Positions 7,312 to 15,156 of a stretch of 23,669 nucleotides of DNA are shown piece after piece. The notes under the pieces are model-generated. The model worked only from the letters and a program-made list of their open reading frames with translations. It did no database searches and was not told the DNA's origin. Source of the stretch: Phil1 sp964612925. GTDB lineage: Bacteria > Bacillota > Clostridia > Christensenellales > CAG-138. The stretch lies in contig CAZTFU010000026.1 of NCBI GenBank assembly GCA_964612925.1, forward strand, positions 1 through 23,669, in the 5' to 3' direction. A program made the position numbers and the translations under genes. Each line of letters starts with the position of its first letter. The stretch's first letter is position 1.

Positions 7312-7947
7312 TTAAACGTTCCTGATGCGAATTTCCGTTACGCGCCCTATTATTTCAGCCTCGTTTCGCGGCACTATCATGGGTTCGTATTTCGTGTTGG
7401 CGGGTATGAGCATGAGTGCATCGCCAACAAGCTTTACTTTTCTCAACAGCACCTCATCCCCTATGCGCACAACCGCAATACGTCCGTTTTCAACGTTTGG
7501 CTGCATCCTTACAAGCACAAGTGCGCCCTCCGGAATAAACTCGCCCTCCATGCAGTCCCCCTCAACCTCCATATAGAAGTATTCGCCCGCAACGGCCTCA
7601 TTTGCGGCGACGGGAATGTATTCTTCTATATTTTCATCCGCAAGTATAGGCAACCCCGCGTGAACCCGACCCACCAGCGGAACGCCAACGCTGTCCTCAA
7701 CAGGCATAAGCCGCTGTGAAACGGTTGAATGCGTCTTAAAAAGAGGTGTGACCATGGCACTGTCCCTACAAAGGATATAATCCGCACTCACTTCAAAATA
7801 ATCGCAAAGCTTTACAAGCATTTCATTGGGCAGCGGCACGCGCCCCGTTTCATATTTGCACACGGCGGCCTTTTGCACACCAAGCACCGCACCGAGTTCC
7901 TCCTGTGACAGGTGTTTCGTTTTTCTCAGTTCCTTTAGTCTGTTCAT
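7312..7947 (-). CDS. XRE-S24 LexA/CI-like repressor with altered catalytic dyad
   Basis: The 211-residue protein has an N-terminal Cro/CI helix-turn-helix (1-60, LSQEELGAVLGVQ and AAVCKYETG) and a C-terminal S24 domain (about 88-211). In this family, DNA damage or another signal triggers self-cleavage at Ala-Gly by a Ser-Lys dyad. The Ala97-Gly98 site is present (VHAGLP). The nucleophile is Cys132 (EGDCMEG), where Ser is usual. Arg169 (VLLRKV) stands where Lys is expected. The spacings, 35 from Ala97 to Cys132 and 37 from Cys132 to Arg169, equal those of LexA (84, 119, 156), so the register is secure. Autocleavage may be lost or altered. The HTH type is phage-repressor-like, unlike the winged helix of LexA. 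The ribosome site GGGAGGT precedes the ATG at 7947. Confidence 0.9.
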   Translation of the reverse strand: MNRLKELRKTKHLSQEELGAVLGVQKAAVCKYETGRVPLPNEMLVKLCDYFEVSADYILCRDSAMVTPLFKTHSTVSQRLMPVEDSVGVPLVGRVHAGLPILADENIEEYIPVAANEAVAGEYFYMEVEGDCMEGEFIPEGALVLVRMQPNVENGRIAVVRIGDEVLLRKVKLVGDALMLIPANTKYEPMIVPRNEAEIIGRVTEIRIRNV

Positions 7948-7981
7948 GCAGACCTCCCACGGTTAATGTTTCTGCACCAAT

Positions 7982-8010
7982 ATTGTATCTCATAAAGAAA
8001 TAGTTTGCAA
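7982..8010 (-). promoter_or_regulatory. Promoter of the S24 repressor gene
   Basis: On the minus strand, TTGCAA (8010-8005), a 17-base spacer and TACAAT (7987-7982) lie 35 bases before the ATG. It runs back to back with the strong plus promoter at 8054. Confidence 0.65.
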
Positions 8011-8053
8011 GAGCCATTTTTTGTATTTATCCAAATTTTTCTTCAAAAAGTGC

Positions 8054-8082
8054 TTGACAGTATCTTTATGGGATATTATAAT
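8054..8082 (+). promoter_or_regulatory. Perfect consensus promoter for the 77-residue membrane protein
   Basis: TTGACA (8054-8059), exactly 17 bases, then TATAAT (8077-8082) match the sigma-A consensus at every position. Such a strong promoter next to a divergent repressor suggests it is normally held off. The 8011-8053 gap between the two promoters holds an imperfect TTTG-N8-CAAA at 8020-8035, a weak operator candidate. Confidence 0.85.
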
Positions 8083-8110
8083 GTATTCACAGTCAGAAAT
8101 GACTTGAAAA

Positions 8111-8187
8111 TTTCCGATTGAGCCACAAATCATTCGCGGAATTGAGTTTCCGCACCAGATATTGTAGGCCCTACGGAATAACGGAGG
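8111..8187 (+). promoter_or_regulatory. Leader with mutually exclusive short stems before the ribosome site
   Basis: Four complementary segments alternate: TTTCCG (8111-8116), CGGAA (8137-8141), TTTCCGC (8147-8153) and CGGAA (8174-8178). The middle pair forms a 6-bp hairpin GCGGAA/TTCCGC. The outer pairing 1:2 plus 3:4 excludes it. Segment 3 could also pair, with one G-U, to CGGAG at 8182-8186 inside the ribosome site. No U-tract follows, so any control would be at translation. I do not recognise a named riboswitch. Confidence 0.35.
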
Positions 8188-8193
8188 TATGCA

Positions 8194-8427
8194 ATGAACT
8201 ACTTTGGCTTATTCTTTTCCTTTATGGTGCCCGGCATAATAATCGGGGTAATGATAGTTGTTGCCTGTATTCAGGAACGTGCCATACACAAGCGTCGTTC
8301 AGCCAATGTGAAGAACCACCCTTCCGCCGTTGTGCGTAACTATGCGCCCGTGCATAAGTCTGCCCCCGTCAACCCCACTAAATCGGATGGGTCAAAGCTG
8401 TATATCTATGATATGAATGCGGCGTGA
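8194..8427 (+). CDS. Small single-pass membrane protein, unknown function
   Basis: The 77-residue protein has one strong transmembrane helix at about 4-26 (LFFSFMVPGIIIGVMIVVA). A basic stretch (QERAIHKRR) follows, so the polar C-terminal 45 residues should be cytoplasmic. The tail is rich in Pro, Lys and Ser and ends in LYIYDMNAA. No known domain is visible. The start at 8194 follows GGAGG (8183-8187) by 6 bases. An out-of-frame ATG at 8189 lies between them. Divergence from a LexA-like repressor and a consensus promoter recall the lexA-yneA arrangement of Bacillus, where a small membrane protein delays division after DNA damage. There is no LysM domain or sequence likeness to YneA, so a similar role is only a hypothesis. 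Confidence 0.75.
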   Translation: MNYFGLFFSFMVPGIIIGVMIVVACIQERAIHKRRSANVKNHPSAVVRNYAPVHKSAPVNPTKSDGSKLYIYDMNAA

Positions 8428-8505
8428 ACCGAGTTTAATACCGTTATCTTTCGCGCGGATCGAATCCCCCGCGCGGTGATATAATATAAAATTTATATGT
8501 GCCAA

Positions 8506-8540
8506 CCAAAACAGCGTTCATGTGTTGAACGCTGTTTTGG
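8506..8540 (+). terminator. Long perfect hairpin, probable terminator after the 77-residue gene
   Basis: A perfect 15-bp stem (8506-8520 with 8526-8540) has loop TGTGT. The bases after it (CATAAAAAATT) are not a U-tract, so termination is uncertain. A second stem, CGCGCGG/CCGCGCG at 8452-8458 and 8469-8475, lies nearer the stop codon. Confidence 0.5.
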
Positions 8541-8552
8541 CATAAAAAATTA

Positions 8553-8581
8553 TTGACAAACGATAATCGCCATGTTATTAT
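8553..8581 (+). promoter_or_regulatory. Promoter of the DUF2975-HTH-lipoprotein operon
   Basis: TTGACA (8553-8558), a 17-base spacer and TATTAT (8576-8581). The inverted repeat GATAAT/ATTATC (8562-8567, 8577-8582) covers the spacer and the -10, a position where a bound protein would block transcription. Confidence 0.85.
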
Positions 8582-8590
8582 CTGTAGCAT

Positions 8591-8611
8591 AATTATTGAA
8601 TAACAATAATT
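8591..8611 (+). promoter_or_regulatory. Palindromic operator candidate
   Basis: AATTATTG and CAATAATT are perfect 8-bp arms around a 5-base centre, just past the expected transcription start (about 8588) and 3 bases before GGAGGT. The natural candidate to bind it is the small HTH protein encoded by the second gene of this operon. Confidence 0.5.
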
Positions 8612-8623
8612 TTGGAGGTATTC

Positions 8624-9577
8624 ATGAAACAGAAACGACTCATTTCGGCATTACTTTGCGCAACTGCGCTTGCGTTTGCCGCAATAGCATTATTTGCAAA
8701 CGCGGCAAGCTCTGCAAATGCACTGTTGTGGTATCCGCTATTCGTCATAGGCAACGCATTAAGGCGGCTTTCGCTATCATCCGCGGCATTAAACGTGGTT
8801 GCGATAGTGCTTTATGCGGCCATAAGCCTTATTCCCGTGGCGTATGCACTGCTTGCCATGCGTAAGCGCGGCTTTGTAAGGGCCGACATAATACTATATG
8901 CGCTTGGCGCGCTGCTGTTTTTCGCACTGTATGTTGCAGTAAACCCGCAACTTTTGGGACATTTTTTTAAAAGCGAGCTTTTCATGTCCGCTTCAAGCTA
9001 TAATATCGAACTTGGCGTTATCGGTTCATTTATATATTCGCTTATACTCTGCTATGTCATACTGCGGCTTGTATATCGCATAGGCGCGGGCAGCACCGCC
9101 ACATTGCTCCGCTGTGGCATGTGCATTGCCTACATTCTCTGTTTCGTGCTTGCGGCCGCGGGCGGATATTCCGTGGGTGTGCTTGCACTTCATGCAACGG
9201 GTTTAAGCTCGGCCGCCGATATTGTGGCGGAGACGATACTTGCCGCAGTAAACGCCGTTTCGTATGTGCTTAGCATAATCACGGCACTTCGTGGGGCATG
9301 GCTGCTTAGCACCATGCAAGAGGGCATGTTTACGCAACATAGCGTTACCATGGCGCAGAGTTTAAGCCGCATTTGCGTATTTGCGCTGAAATTCAATGTG
9401 CTTGCAGGCGTTTGCATCAATGCGCTTCAGCTTGCGTTTGCATCCATGCTGTCAAACGTAAACATTTCCGTCAGCGTGCCGTTTACAATCATATTTATCG
9501 CACTTTTCGCGCTTATCTTAAGTCGGCTGATCACCGAATCCAAGCTTATAAAAGACGATAACGACAGCATTATTTAG
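8624..9577 (+). CDS. DUF2975-type multi-pass membrane protein, extended
   Basis: The 317-residue protein has about eight transmembrane helices. The C-terminal half, with four helices and the closing segment ITESKLIKDDNDSII, matches the layout of DUF2975, which ends in a similar acidic E-x-K-x-END motif. DUF2975 proteins are usually about 160 residues, so the N-terminal half is an extra membrane module. The family's biochemical role is unknown, but it is regularly encoded with a small YozG-like HTH regulator, as here 11 bases downstream. The ATG at 8624 is chosen because GGAGGT (8614-8619) lies 4 bases before it. The in-frame TTG at 8612 overlaps that site. Confidence 0.8.
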   Translation: MKQKRLISALLCATALAFAAIALFANAASSANALLWYPLFVIGNALRRLSLSSAALNVVAIVLYAAISLIPVAYALLAMRKRGFVRADIILYALGALLFFALYVAVNPQLLGHFFKSELFMSASSYNIELGVIGSFIYSLILCYVILRLVYRIGAGSTATLLRCGMCIAYILCFVLAAAGGYSVGVLALHATGLSSAADIVAETILAAVNAVSYVLSIITALRGAWLLSTMQEGMFTQHSVTMAQSLSRICVFALKFNVLAGVCINALQLAFASMLSNVNISVSVPFTIIFIALFALILSRLITESKLIKDDNDSII

Positions 9578-9588
9578 CAGGTGAGCTT

Positions 9589-9816
9589 ATGGCGATAGAA
9601 GTCAATTTGGATGATATGCTCCACAAACGCGGCATGACCGGCAAAGAGCTATGTGCACTTATCGGCATAACCGAGGCGAATTTATCCATATTGCGAAGCG
9701 GCAGAGGCAAGGGCGTGCGGTTTAACACGCTGAATAAAATCTGCTATTACCTTAACTGCAATGTGGGCGACATACTTACATTTAACGGCCAATTAACCGA
9801 GGAGGACGAACAATGA
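9589..9816 (+). CDS. Small YozG-like XRE HTH regulator
   Basis: This 75-residue protein is almost entirely a Cro/CI-type helix-turn-helix: MAIEVNLDDMLHKRGMTGKE, then ITEANLSILRSGRGKGVRFNTLNKICYYLNCNVGDIL. The NLSIL-SG--K-VRF-TL--IC pattern is that of the regulators paired with DUF2975 membrane proteins. The pair may work as a membrane sensor or antagonist with its DNA-binding partner. The ribosome site AGGTGA lies at 9579-9584. The gene overlaps the next by ATGA, so translation is probably coupled. The palindromes at 8562-8611 are its likely targets. Confidence 0.9.
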   Translation: MAIEVNLDDMLHKRGMTGKELCALIGITEANLSILRSGRGKGVRFNTLNKICYYLNCNVGDILTFNGQLTEEDEQ

Positions 9817-10757
9817 AAAAGCTTATTTTTATGGTTGTAATACTGCTGAGTGCAATAATGCTCTGCGGCTGTACGCTTGCAAGGCCCGACATGGGTGAGG
9901 ATTCCTACACGACCCCGGACAGGCTTGTCGGCGTATATGTAACCACGGATCACATAGATACATTTGATTTTGAGGCTTATTTTAACGACAACGCTTCATC
10001 GCTCATTAACGGCGGTGAGATAAGTAAATCCGATGCTCAAACATATACAAACAGGCTGTACGCCGTAAAGAATGAAAACGGAGATTACGTTTTCCCCGAT
10101 ACAAATGGCATTTCCTACTTCTTTACATATGAGCAGGACGATATCATCTCATACTATTCCTCCCATACAGACACCGGCATAAGCGATGCAAACACGCACT
10201 TTAATTCAAGTGAAACGGAGGATGGCGTTGACCTCAGCGCAACCATATACGGCATAGCAGGCCAAGGCATACAGGCGTTTTATCTTAACCCCGTATATCA
10301 AACAAGCAACGGAGAAGTATACCTTTTGCCCGGCAACGGCGTTTCAGGCAATACCTCCACGGGCATGCTAATGAGCCAAACGTTCAGCGAATCGCGTGAC
10401 GTTATGTCCGATGAAGGCAAGCTTATCACACAATCATCCTCAATAAAGGTAAATTATTCCATAATTGAAAAGCCGCTGAGCTATACCTTTATCGAGATGG
10501 ACGCTTCAAGTAATGAGATACTGCGCCGCGAATACAAAATCGGCAGTGTACCCGATGAATACACCGCCGATAAGAACACCGCTTATATAATTGTTGAAAC
10601 GCATTATTCGCTCAACACCGAATATGCCATTTGCCAATTCGACGAAAACGAGCAAGCTCACATAGATACATTTATGGAGCTTGAGGACATGGGTGTGCTT
10701 TACAAAAAGTATACCTATGTTACATTCGGTGAAACGAGCAGTAAATCAGCGGTTTAG
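9813..10757 (+). CDS. Lipoprotein of unknown function
   Basis: The 314-residue protein has a signal peptide ending in lipobox LCGC (Cys20), so it should be tethered to the outer face of the membrane. The mature part is acidic and rich in Ser, Thr, Tyr and Asp, with alternating beta-type segments such as RLVGVYVTTDHID, and no cysteine-based or enzymatic motif that I recognise. It is the third gene of the DUF2975-HTH operon, overlapping the HTH gene by 4 bases (ATGA). The shared operon suggests an envelope function tied to the membrane protein. Its stop codon overlaps that of the convergent heptad-repeat gene, leaving no room for a separate terminator. Confidence 0.8.
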   Translation: MKKLIFMVVILLSAIMLCGCTLARPDMGEDSYTTPDRLVGVYVTTDHIDTFDFEAYFNDNASSLINGGEISKSDAQTYTNRLYAVKNENGDYVFPDTNGISYFFTYEQDDIISYYSSHTDTGISDANTHFNSSETEDGVDLSATIYGIAGQGIQAFYLNPVYQTSNGEVYLLPGNGVSGNTSTGMLMSQTFSESRDVMSDEGKLITQSSSIKVNYSIIEKPLSYTFIEMDASSNEILRREYKIGSVPDEYTADKNTAYIIVETHYSLNTEYAICQFDENEQAHIDTFMELEDMGVLYKKYTYVTFGETSSKSAV

Positions 10758-12628
10758 TTAAACCACCCCTTTATCGTCGCCATTATATTGGCAAACCAAT
10801 CAATTATCGTTGTTTTCTTTTCGACAACGGTTGCCTCGACCACATCGTCGCCCGTTTCGCTTTGCTGTGGAGTGGGCGACGGTATTTCTATCGGCAACGG
10901 CTCAACCACGGCCTCAGTGGTGATTACGAATTGCACGGAACCCACAACGTTTTCGGCGGCACTTGAAAATGCGGTGTAGCCCTGTGAAAGTTCAAGCAGT
11001 GCATCCTTTCTTGACAGTGAAAGCTGAATTTCAGCCGTTTCCTCAACTATTTTGCCGATTCCGTCCGTGCTTACCTGTTTTAACCCGTCGGTAAGGCTGT
11101 CAAGTCCCTTATAAAGCTGCCTTGTGCCGTCGGCAAGCTGTGCGCCGTTTTCATCAAGCAGTGATAGCCCATCGTCAAGCTCCTCCAAACCACGGCTCAG
11201 CTTGCCCATGGCGTTTGAAACCTGATGCATGCCCGATGCAAGCTGATCCGCGCCCGCGGCCATATCATCGACCTTACCGACTATTTCGTCAAGCTTTGAT
11301 AGTGCACTTTTCACCTCATCAAGCTCAATAACCGCCATGCGTATTGCGTTGGCCGTGTTTGCATCTATTTTTATCGAAATATCGTCAAGGTTTACCGCCG
11401 CCGCGGCCGCATCGGCTATTTCCGCCTTTTCTTCATCGGTAAGGGACGTGTTTTTCAGTGCATCATATACATTTTTTCGCACGGCTTCCTTTATTTCTTC
11501 CTCTTTACCCGCAAGGGCGGCATTTATCTCCGCCTCCATCATTGCAATTATGCGTTCGTCAACCTCAGCTGACGGGTCCTGCAATTCATCTATTTTGTCC
11601 TTTGCCGCGTCAACCTTGGCCACTATCTCATCTATTGCGGAAGAAAAGCCGTCCATACCCAATGATATTTCACTCATGCCGCTGTCAAGCTGTTCACTGC
11701 CCTCGGCAAGTTGATTTACGCCGTCTGCCGCGCTCGTCAAGCCCGCCGTGTATTCCTCTATGCCCTCGTTAAGCGTCTTTGCGCCGTTTCTAAGCTTTTT
11801 TGCGCCCGAATAAAGCTGACTGTTTGCATCATTTATCTGATCAAGCGCATTCATAAGCTCGCTTATATCATCTATGCCCGAAAGATCACTTTCGCTTACT
11901 ATGCCCGTCATTGCAATAAACGTGCATTGGCCAAATTCAAAGCATTCCGTATCAAATTCTATATAAAAGCTTTCTTTAAGCTTATCCGTGCTCTCCATGC
12001 CAAGGCTTTGTGCTAAGCCCGGCAGCATCACGGTCAGCACGGTTGTCACTCCCGCTTGGGTGGTTATTTTCGCATCGGATTCAACATCCGTGCAGCCTTC
12101 GTCAAGCGTAAGCATGCCTATAACACTGAACGGAACATAGAGTTCTTCTTCATTGCCGTCAAGTTCTACCGTTTTTTTAAGCTCATTTTTGCACTCTATT
12201 TCAACCCTTGCGCGTCCGCTTTTACCCGCCATCTGTTGCGGGTCGGTTTCATTTCCGTTAAGGTAATAGGTTAATTTCAGTGAAAACGGCAGTTCCCCGC
12301 TTGCTTCGCCCTGATAGCAAACATCCTCACCGTTCGCCTTGAACGTAACCTCGTTCCCGTTTGTTTCGGGGGCTTCGCTGCCAAGCACATTCTTTATGTT
12401 GGTAAGCGTAGTGCTGTCCGTCACGGTCTCTGCCGCAGACGGATTGGTTATATACACACTTGATATCATCGAAAGCACGTTGCCCGAAGCATCCGTTTCA
12501 ACATAAACCGTTTCTCCGCGTGAATCCAAGCCCTCCGCCGAAGCAACGCTCACTATTATGGATACGAGCATTGTCAGTGCAAATGCTATAGCCAAAGCAA
12601 GGCAAAGTATTCTGTATGATTTTTTCAT
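10754..12628 (-). CDS. Secreted/anchored heptad-repeat (XXXLXXG) protein of an ABC system
   Basis: The 624-residue protein has a signal or anchor helix at about 6-31. A beta-rich N-terminal domain follows (about 40-250). Leu/Gly heptads come next (about 265-340 and 455-520), with units such as QLYSGAKKLRNGAKTLNEGI and QLADGTRQLYKGLDSLTDGL. An Ala/Glu-rich helix lies between the heptads. A Pro/Thr linker and an amphipathic tail (about 606-624) end it. These X-X-X-Leu-X-X-Gly repeats occur in YhgE/Pip-like and related envelope proteins and predict a long external coiled coil. It is third in an operon with a MacB-like ATPase and permease, so it is likely the partner or substrate of that exporter. 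The ATG at 12628 follows AAAGGAGGA. A frame 7 codons longer would overlap the permease stop. Confidence 0.85.
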   Translation of the reverse strand: MKKSYRILCLALAIAFALTMLVSIIVSVASAEGLDSRGETVYVETDASGNVLSMISSVYITNPSAAETVTDSTTLTNIKNVLGSEAPETNGNEVTFKANGEDVCYQGEASGELPFSLKLTYYLNGNETDPQQMAGKSGRARVEIECKNELKKTVELDGNEEELYVPFSVIGMLTLDEGCTDVESDAKITTQAGVTTVLTVMLPGLAQSLGMESTDKLKESFYIEFDTECFEFGQCTFIAMTGIVSESDLSGIDDISELMNALDQINDANSQLYSGAKKLRNGAKTLNEGIEEYTAGLTSAADGVNQLAEGSEQLDSGMSEISLGMDGFSSAIDEIVAKVDAAKDKIDELQDPSAEVDERIIAMMEAEINAALAGKEEEIKEAVRKNVYDALKNTSLTDEEKAEIADAAAAAVNLDDISIKIDANTANAIRMAVIELDEVKSALSKLDEIVGKVDDMAAGADQLASGMHQVSNAMGKLSRGLEELDDGLSLLDENGAQLADGTRQLYKGLDSLTDGLKQVSTDGIGKIVEETAEIQLSLSRKDALLELSQGYTAFSSAAENVVGSVQFVITTEAVVEPLPIEIPSPTPQQSETGDDVVEATVVEKKTTIIDWFANIMATIKGWFN

Positions 12629-12638
12629 GTATCCTCCT

Positions 12639-15146
12639 TTATTCCGCACTCTTGAGCGATTCTACCATGTCTATCGCCCTCACCTTGGGGCGCATGAGCA
12701 GATTCACCATAAGTGAAAACGCTATCGTCAGCACAAATGAATAAACATAGCTCAGCGGTGCCGCACTGCGCACGAACATTACCATGTCCACCTCGCATGT
12801 GCGAATTATAAACAGGTGCAGCATTTTGCCAAACATTAGTCCCACCGCCGCGCCTATGAATGCAAGAGCATTGTTTTCACGGAAAATGTATGAATACATT
12901 TCCTTGTCGTAAAATCCGAGCACCCTCAGCGTGGCAAGTTCCCTAAGCCTTTCGCCTATGTTTATATTGGTAAGGTTCAGCATTACCACAAATGTAAGCA
13001 TTGCGGAGCCCAATATAAGCACCACGACGACATAATTCAGTATGCTCAGAGAATCCCACACGGAGGAGTATATACTCTCTATCGTGCGGACGGTATACAT
13101 GCGGCTGTCACTCAAAAGCAGGGTTGACATTTCGTCCATAGCCTCTTGACTAAGTCCCTCCTGCAGGTTGCCCATAAAGCCGTTATACTGCATCTCTCTG
13201 CCAAACACATTTTCATAATAGGCGGCGGTCATGTATATGTAATGATATACATAGTTTTCCGCAACGCCCGAAACATATATCGAATAATCCTCTCCGCCCG
13301 TGCGCACGCTTATCGTATCTCCAACGCTTATGCCAAGGGATTCCGATAGTTTTTCCGTAATAACCGCCCCGTCATTGCCGAGTGGCACGGCATTTGTTCC
13401 CATGTGCAGGCTTATCCTGTTTTCCATGGACTGCGCATTTTCAACTCCGAGCAGGTGTACGCCGTTCATACTGTCGTCATCCTTAAAGCAATCAAGCTGT
13501 GAATCAAGGCAGAACATTACGGAGCTGAATTTCTCCCTTGCGGGGTTCCTTTCAAAAAGCTCCCGCATATCCTCAAGCGGCATGGCTTCATATGCGTACG
13601 CCTGCACATCCATCTGCCAGATTTCACCAAACTGCTTTTCGATTATGCCGAATATGGAATCGTTAAGGCCAAATGCGGTAACAAGCAGTGCACAGCTTCC
13701 CGCAATGCCGATAATGCTCATAAAAAAGCGTTTTTTATAGCGGAAAAGATTCCTTACCGTTACCTTTGATGTAAAGCTGAGCCGTTTCCACACCACTCTA
13801 ACCTTTTCAAGCAGTACCCTGCGCCCCGCCTTGGGTGCCTTGGGGCGCATAAGCGTTGCGGGGGCTTCCTTTAACGAAGCATAGCACGCCGAGAATGTTG
13901 CCACTGCGGTACATGCCGCCATTGCCGCTATTGCCGCAAGTGCTATGTCGGCGCGGTATGGAATTTGTATTTCGCCAAGATTATACATAATGGAGTACGC
14001 CGTCATTATTACATACGGAAACAGCTTAAAGCCTATAATCGAGCCTATAAGTCCGCCGCTTATACATGCAGTCATTGCATAAAGGGCATACTTCATCGCT
14101 ATTGATGCGCCGCTGTAGCCCAGTGCCTTCATGGTGCCCATTTCAATGCGCTGTTCCTCAACCATTCGTGTCATAGTGGTAAGGCATACAAGTGCCGCAA
14201 CTATAAAGAATATCAGCGGGAATACATCGCCCACGGCGGCTATCCTGTCCGTGTTTTCGCTGTAATCGGAATAACCCGGGTTTGATGACCTGTCCTGCAC
14301 ATACCATGTTCCGCTTTGCGTGGCGGCATATTCCTCTATTCTGTCCGTAACCGTATCGACCATACGCTTATATTCGTCGCTGTATGCGCTTATGCCCTCT
14401 TTGCCCGAAATAATTATATCCGCGCGGGTATAATATGTGCTCAGAAGGCTCATAACGGGAAGCTTTGTGCCAAGCCTTGATATTACGTTACCCGAGGTGT
14501 ATGCATAACCGTCGCTTGTGCCGTTGCCAATACTGCTTGTGCCGCGTTCAAAAAGGCTTATATACATTGGACTGCTTATAAAGCCCACCACCCTAAGCGT
14601 TACACTGCCGCCCGATGTGCTCAGCGTTATTTCATCACCGAGCTTTTCTACAAGCGAGCCTTCAAGCGTATAATCGAGTGCTATTTCCGTATCGTTAAGC
14701 GGAAGTCTGCCCGACACTATTTCAACCTCGTTCATTTCGCATTCGGGATCGGTATCTATTCCGTAATCGGGCACAAGTTTTATAAGAGGTGCATATTCAT
14801 ATTGAACCCTTATCGGCATCGAATAAAGGCGCAGGTTCTTTTCCTTATCCCCGCTGCCCTTTGCCATGGCATCCGCAAAAAGAGATGCGCGCACGGACTC
14901 CACGCCGTCTATTTCGGCTATATCGCGTATGTTCTCGGCAGTCAGGCCGGAGGTTGAGATAACATTTATATCGGATAACGAGTATGCGTTATAAAGCCTG
15001 TCCCCCGCCTCCTTCATGTCGGGACTCGTGGCCCTTATCCCCGCAAAAAAGGCAACGCCCAGTGCACAAATGGCAAATATCGAAAGAAACTTGGTAAAGG
15101 TGCGCTTTATCTCACGCAGCAGGTTTTTTAGCGTAAGCGAATTCAT
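12639..15146 (-). CDS. MacB/FtsX-type ABC transporter permease
   Basis: The 835-residue membrane protein has two FtsX-like halves. Each half has a helix at its start, a large external domain and three C-terminal helices. The first helix is at about 17-38 (LSIFAICALGVAFFAGI). Both cytoplasmic FtsX signatures are visible: EQRIEMGTMKALGYSG in the first half and GERLRELATLRVLGFYDKE in the second. Such permeases act with a LolD/MacB-type ATPase in mechanical signalling, peptide resistance or export rather than import. The ATPase gene ends 10 bases upstream. The ATG at 15146 is preferred because AAGGAG lies 6 bases before it. A frame 10 codons longer would overlap the ATPase gene. Confidence 0.93.
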   Translation of the reverse strand: MNSLTLKNLLREIKRTFTKFLSIFAICALGVAFFAGIRATSPDMKEAGDRLYNAYSLSDINVISTSGLTAENIRDIAEIDGVESVRASLFADAMAKGSGDKEKNLRLYSMPIRVQYEYAPLIKLVPDYGIDTDPECEMNEVEIVSGRLPLNDTEIALDYTLEGSLVEKLGDEITLSTSGGSVTLRVVGFISSPMYISLFERGTSSIGNGTSDGYAYTSGNVISRLGTKLPVMSLLSTYYTRADIIISGKEGISAYSDEYKRMVDTVTDRIEEYAATQSGTWYVQDRSSNPGYSDYSENTDRIAAVGDVFPLIFFIVAALVCLTTMTRMVEEQRIEMGTMKALGYSGASIAMKYALYAMTACISGGLIGSIIGFKLFPYVIMTAYSIMYNLGEIQIPYRADIALAAIAAMAACTAVATFSACYASLKEAPATLMRPKAPKAGRRVLLEKVRVVWKRLSFTSKVTVRNLFRYKKRFFMSIIGIAGSCALLVTAFGLNDSIFGIIEKQFGEIWQMDVQAYAYEAMPLEDMRELFERNPAREKFSSVMFCLDSQLDCFKDDDSMNGVHLLGVENAQSMENRISLHMGTNAVPLGNDGAVITEKLSESLGISVGDTISVRTGGEDYSIYVSGVAENYVYHYIYMTAAYYENVFGREMQYNGFMGNLQEGLSQEAMDEMSTLLLSDSRMYTVRTIESIYSSVWDSLSILNYVVVVLILGSAMLTFVVMLNLTNINIGERLRELATLRVLGFYDKEMYSYIFRENNALAFIGAAVGLMFGKMLHLFIIRTCEVDMVMFVRSAAPLSYVYSFVLTIAFSLMVNLLMRPKVRAIDMVESLKSAE

Positions 15147-15156
15147 GCCCCTCTCC

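Noticed and set aside
8111..8187. A named riboswitch in the small-protein leader
   Set aside because: I compared it from memory with common classes (THF, fluoride, preQ1, guanidine) and found no matching conserved core. Only the alternating stems are reported.
8477..8485. Extended -10 (TGATATAAT) between the 77-residue gene and its downstream hairpin
   Set aside because: There is no acceptable -35 and no gene directly downstream before the better TTGACA promoter at 8553.
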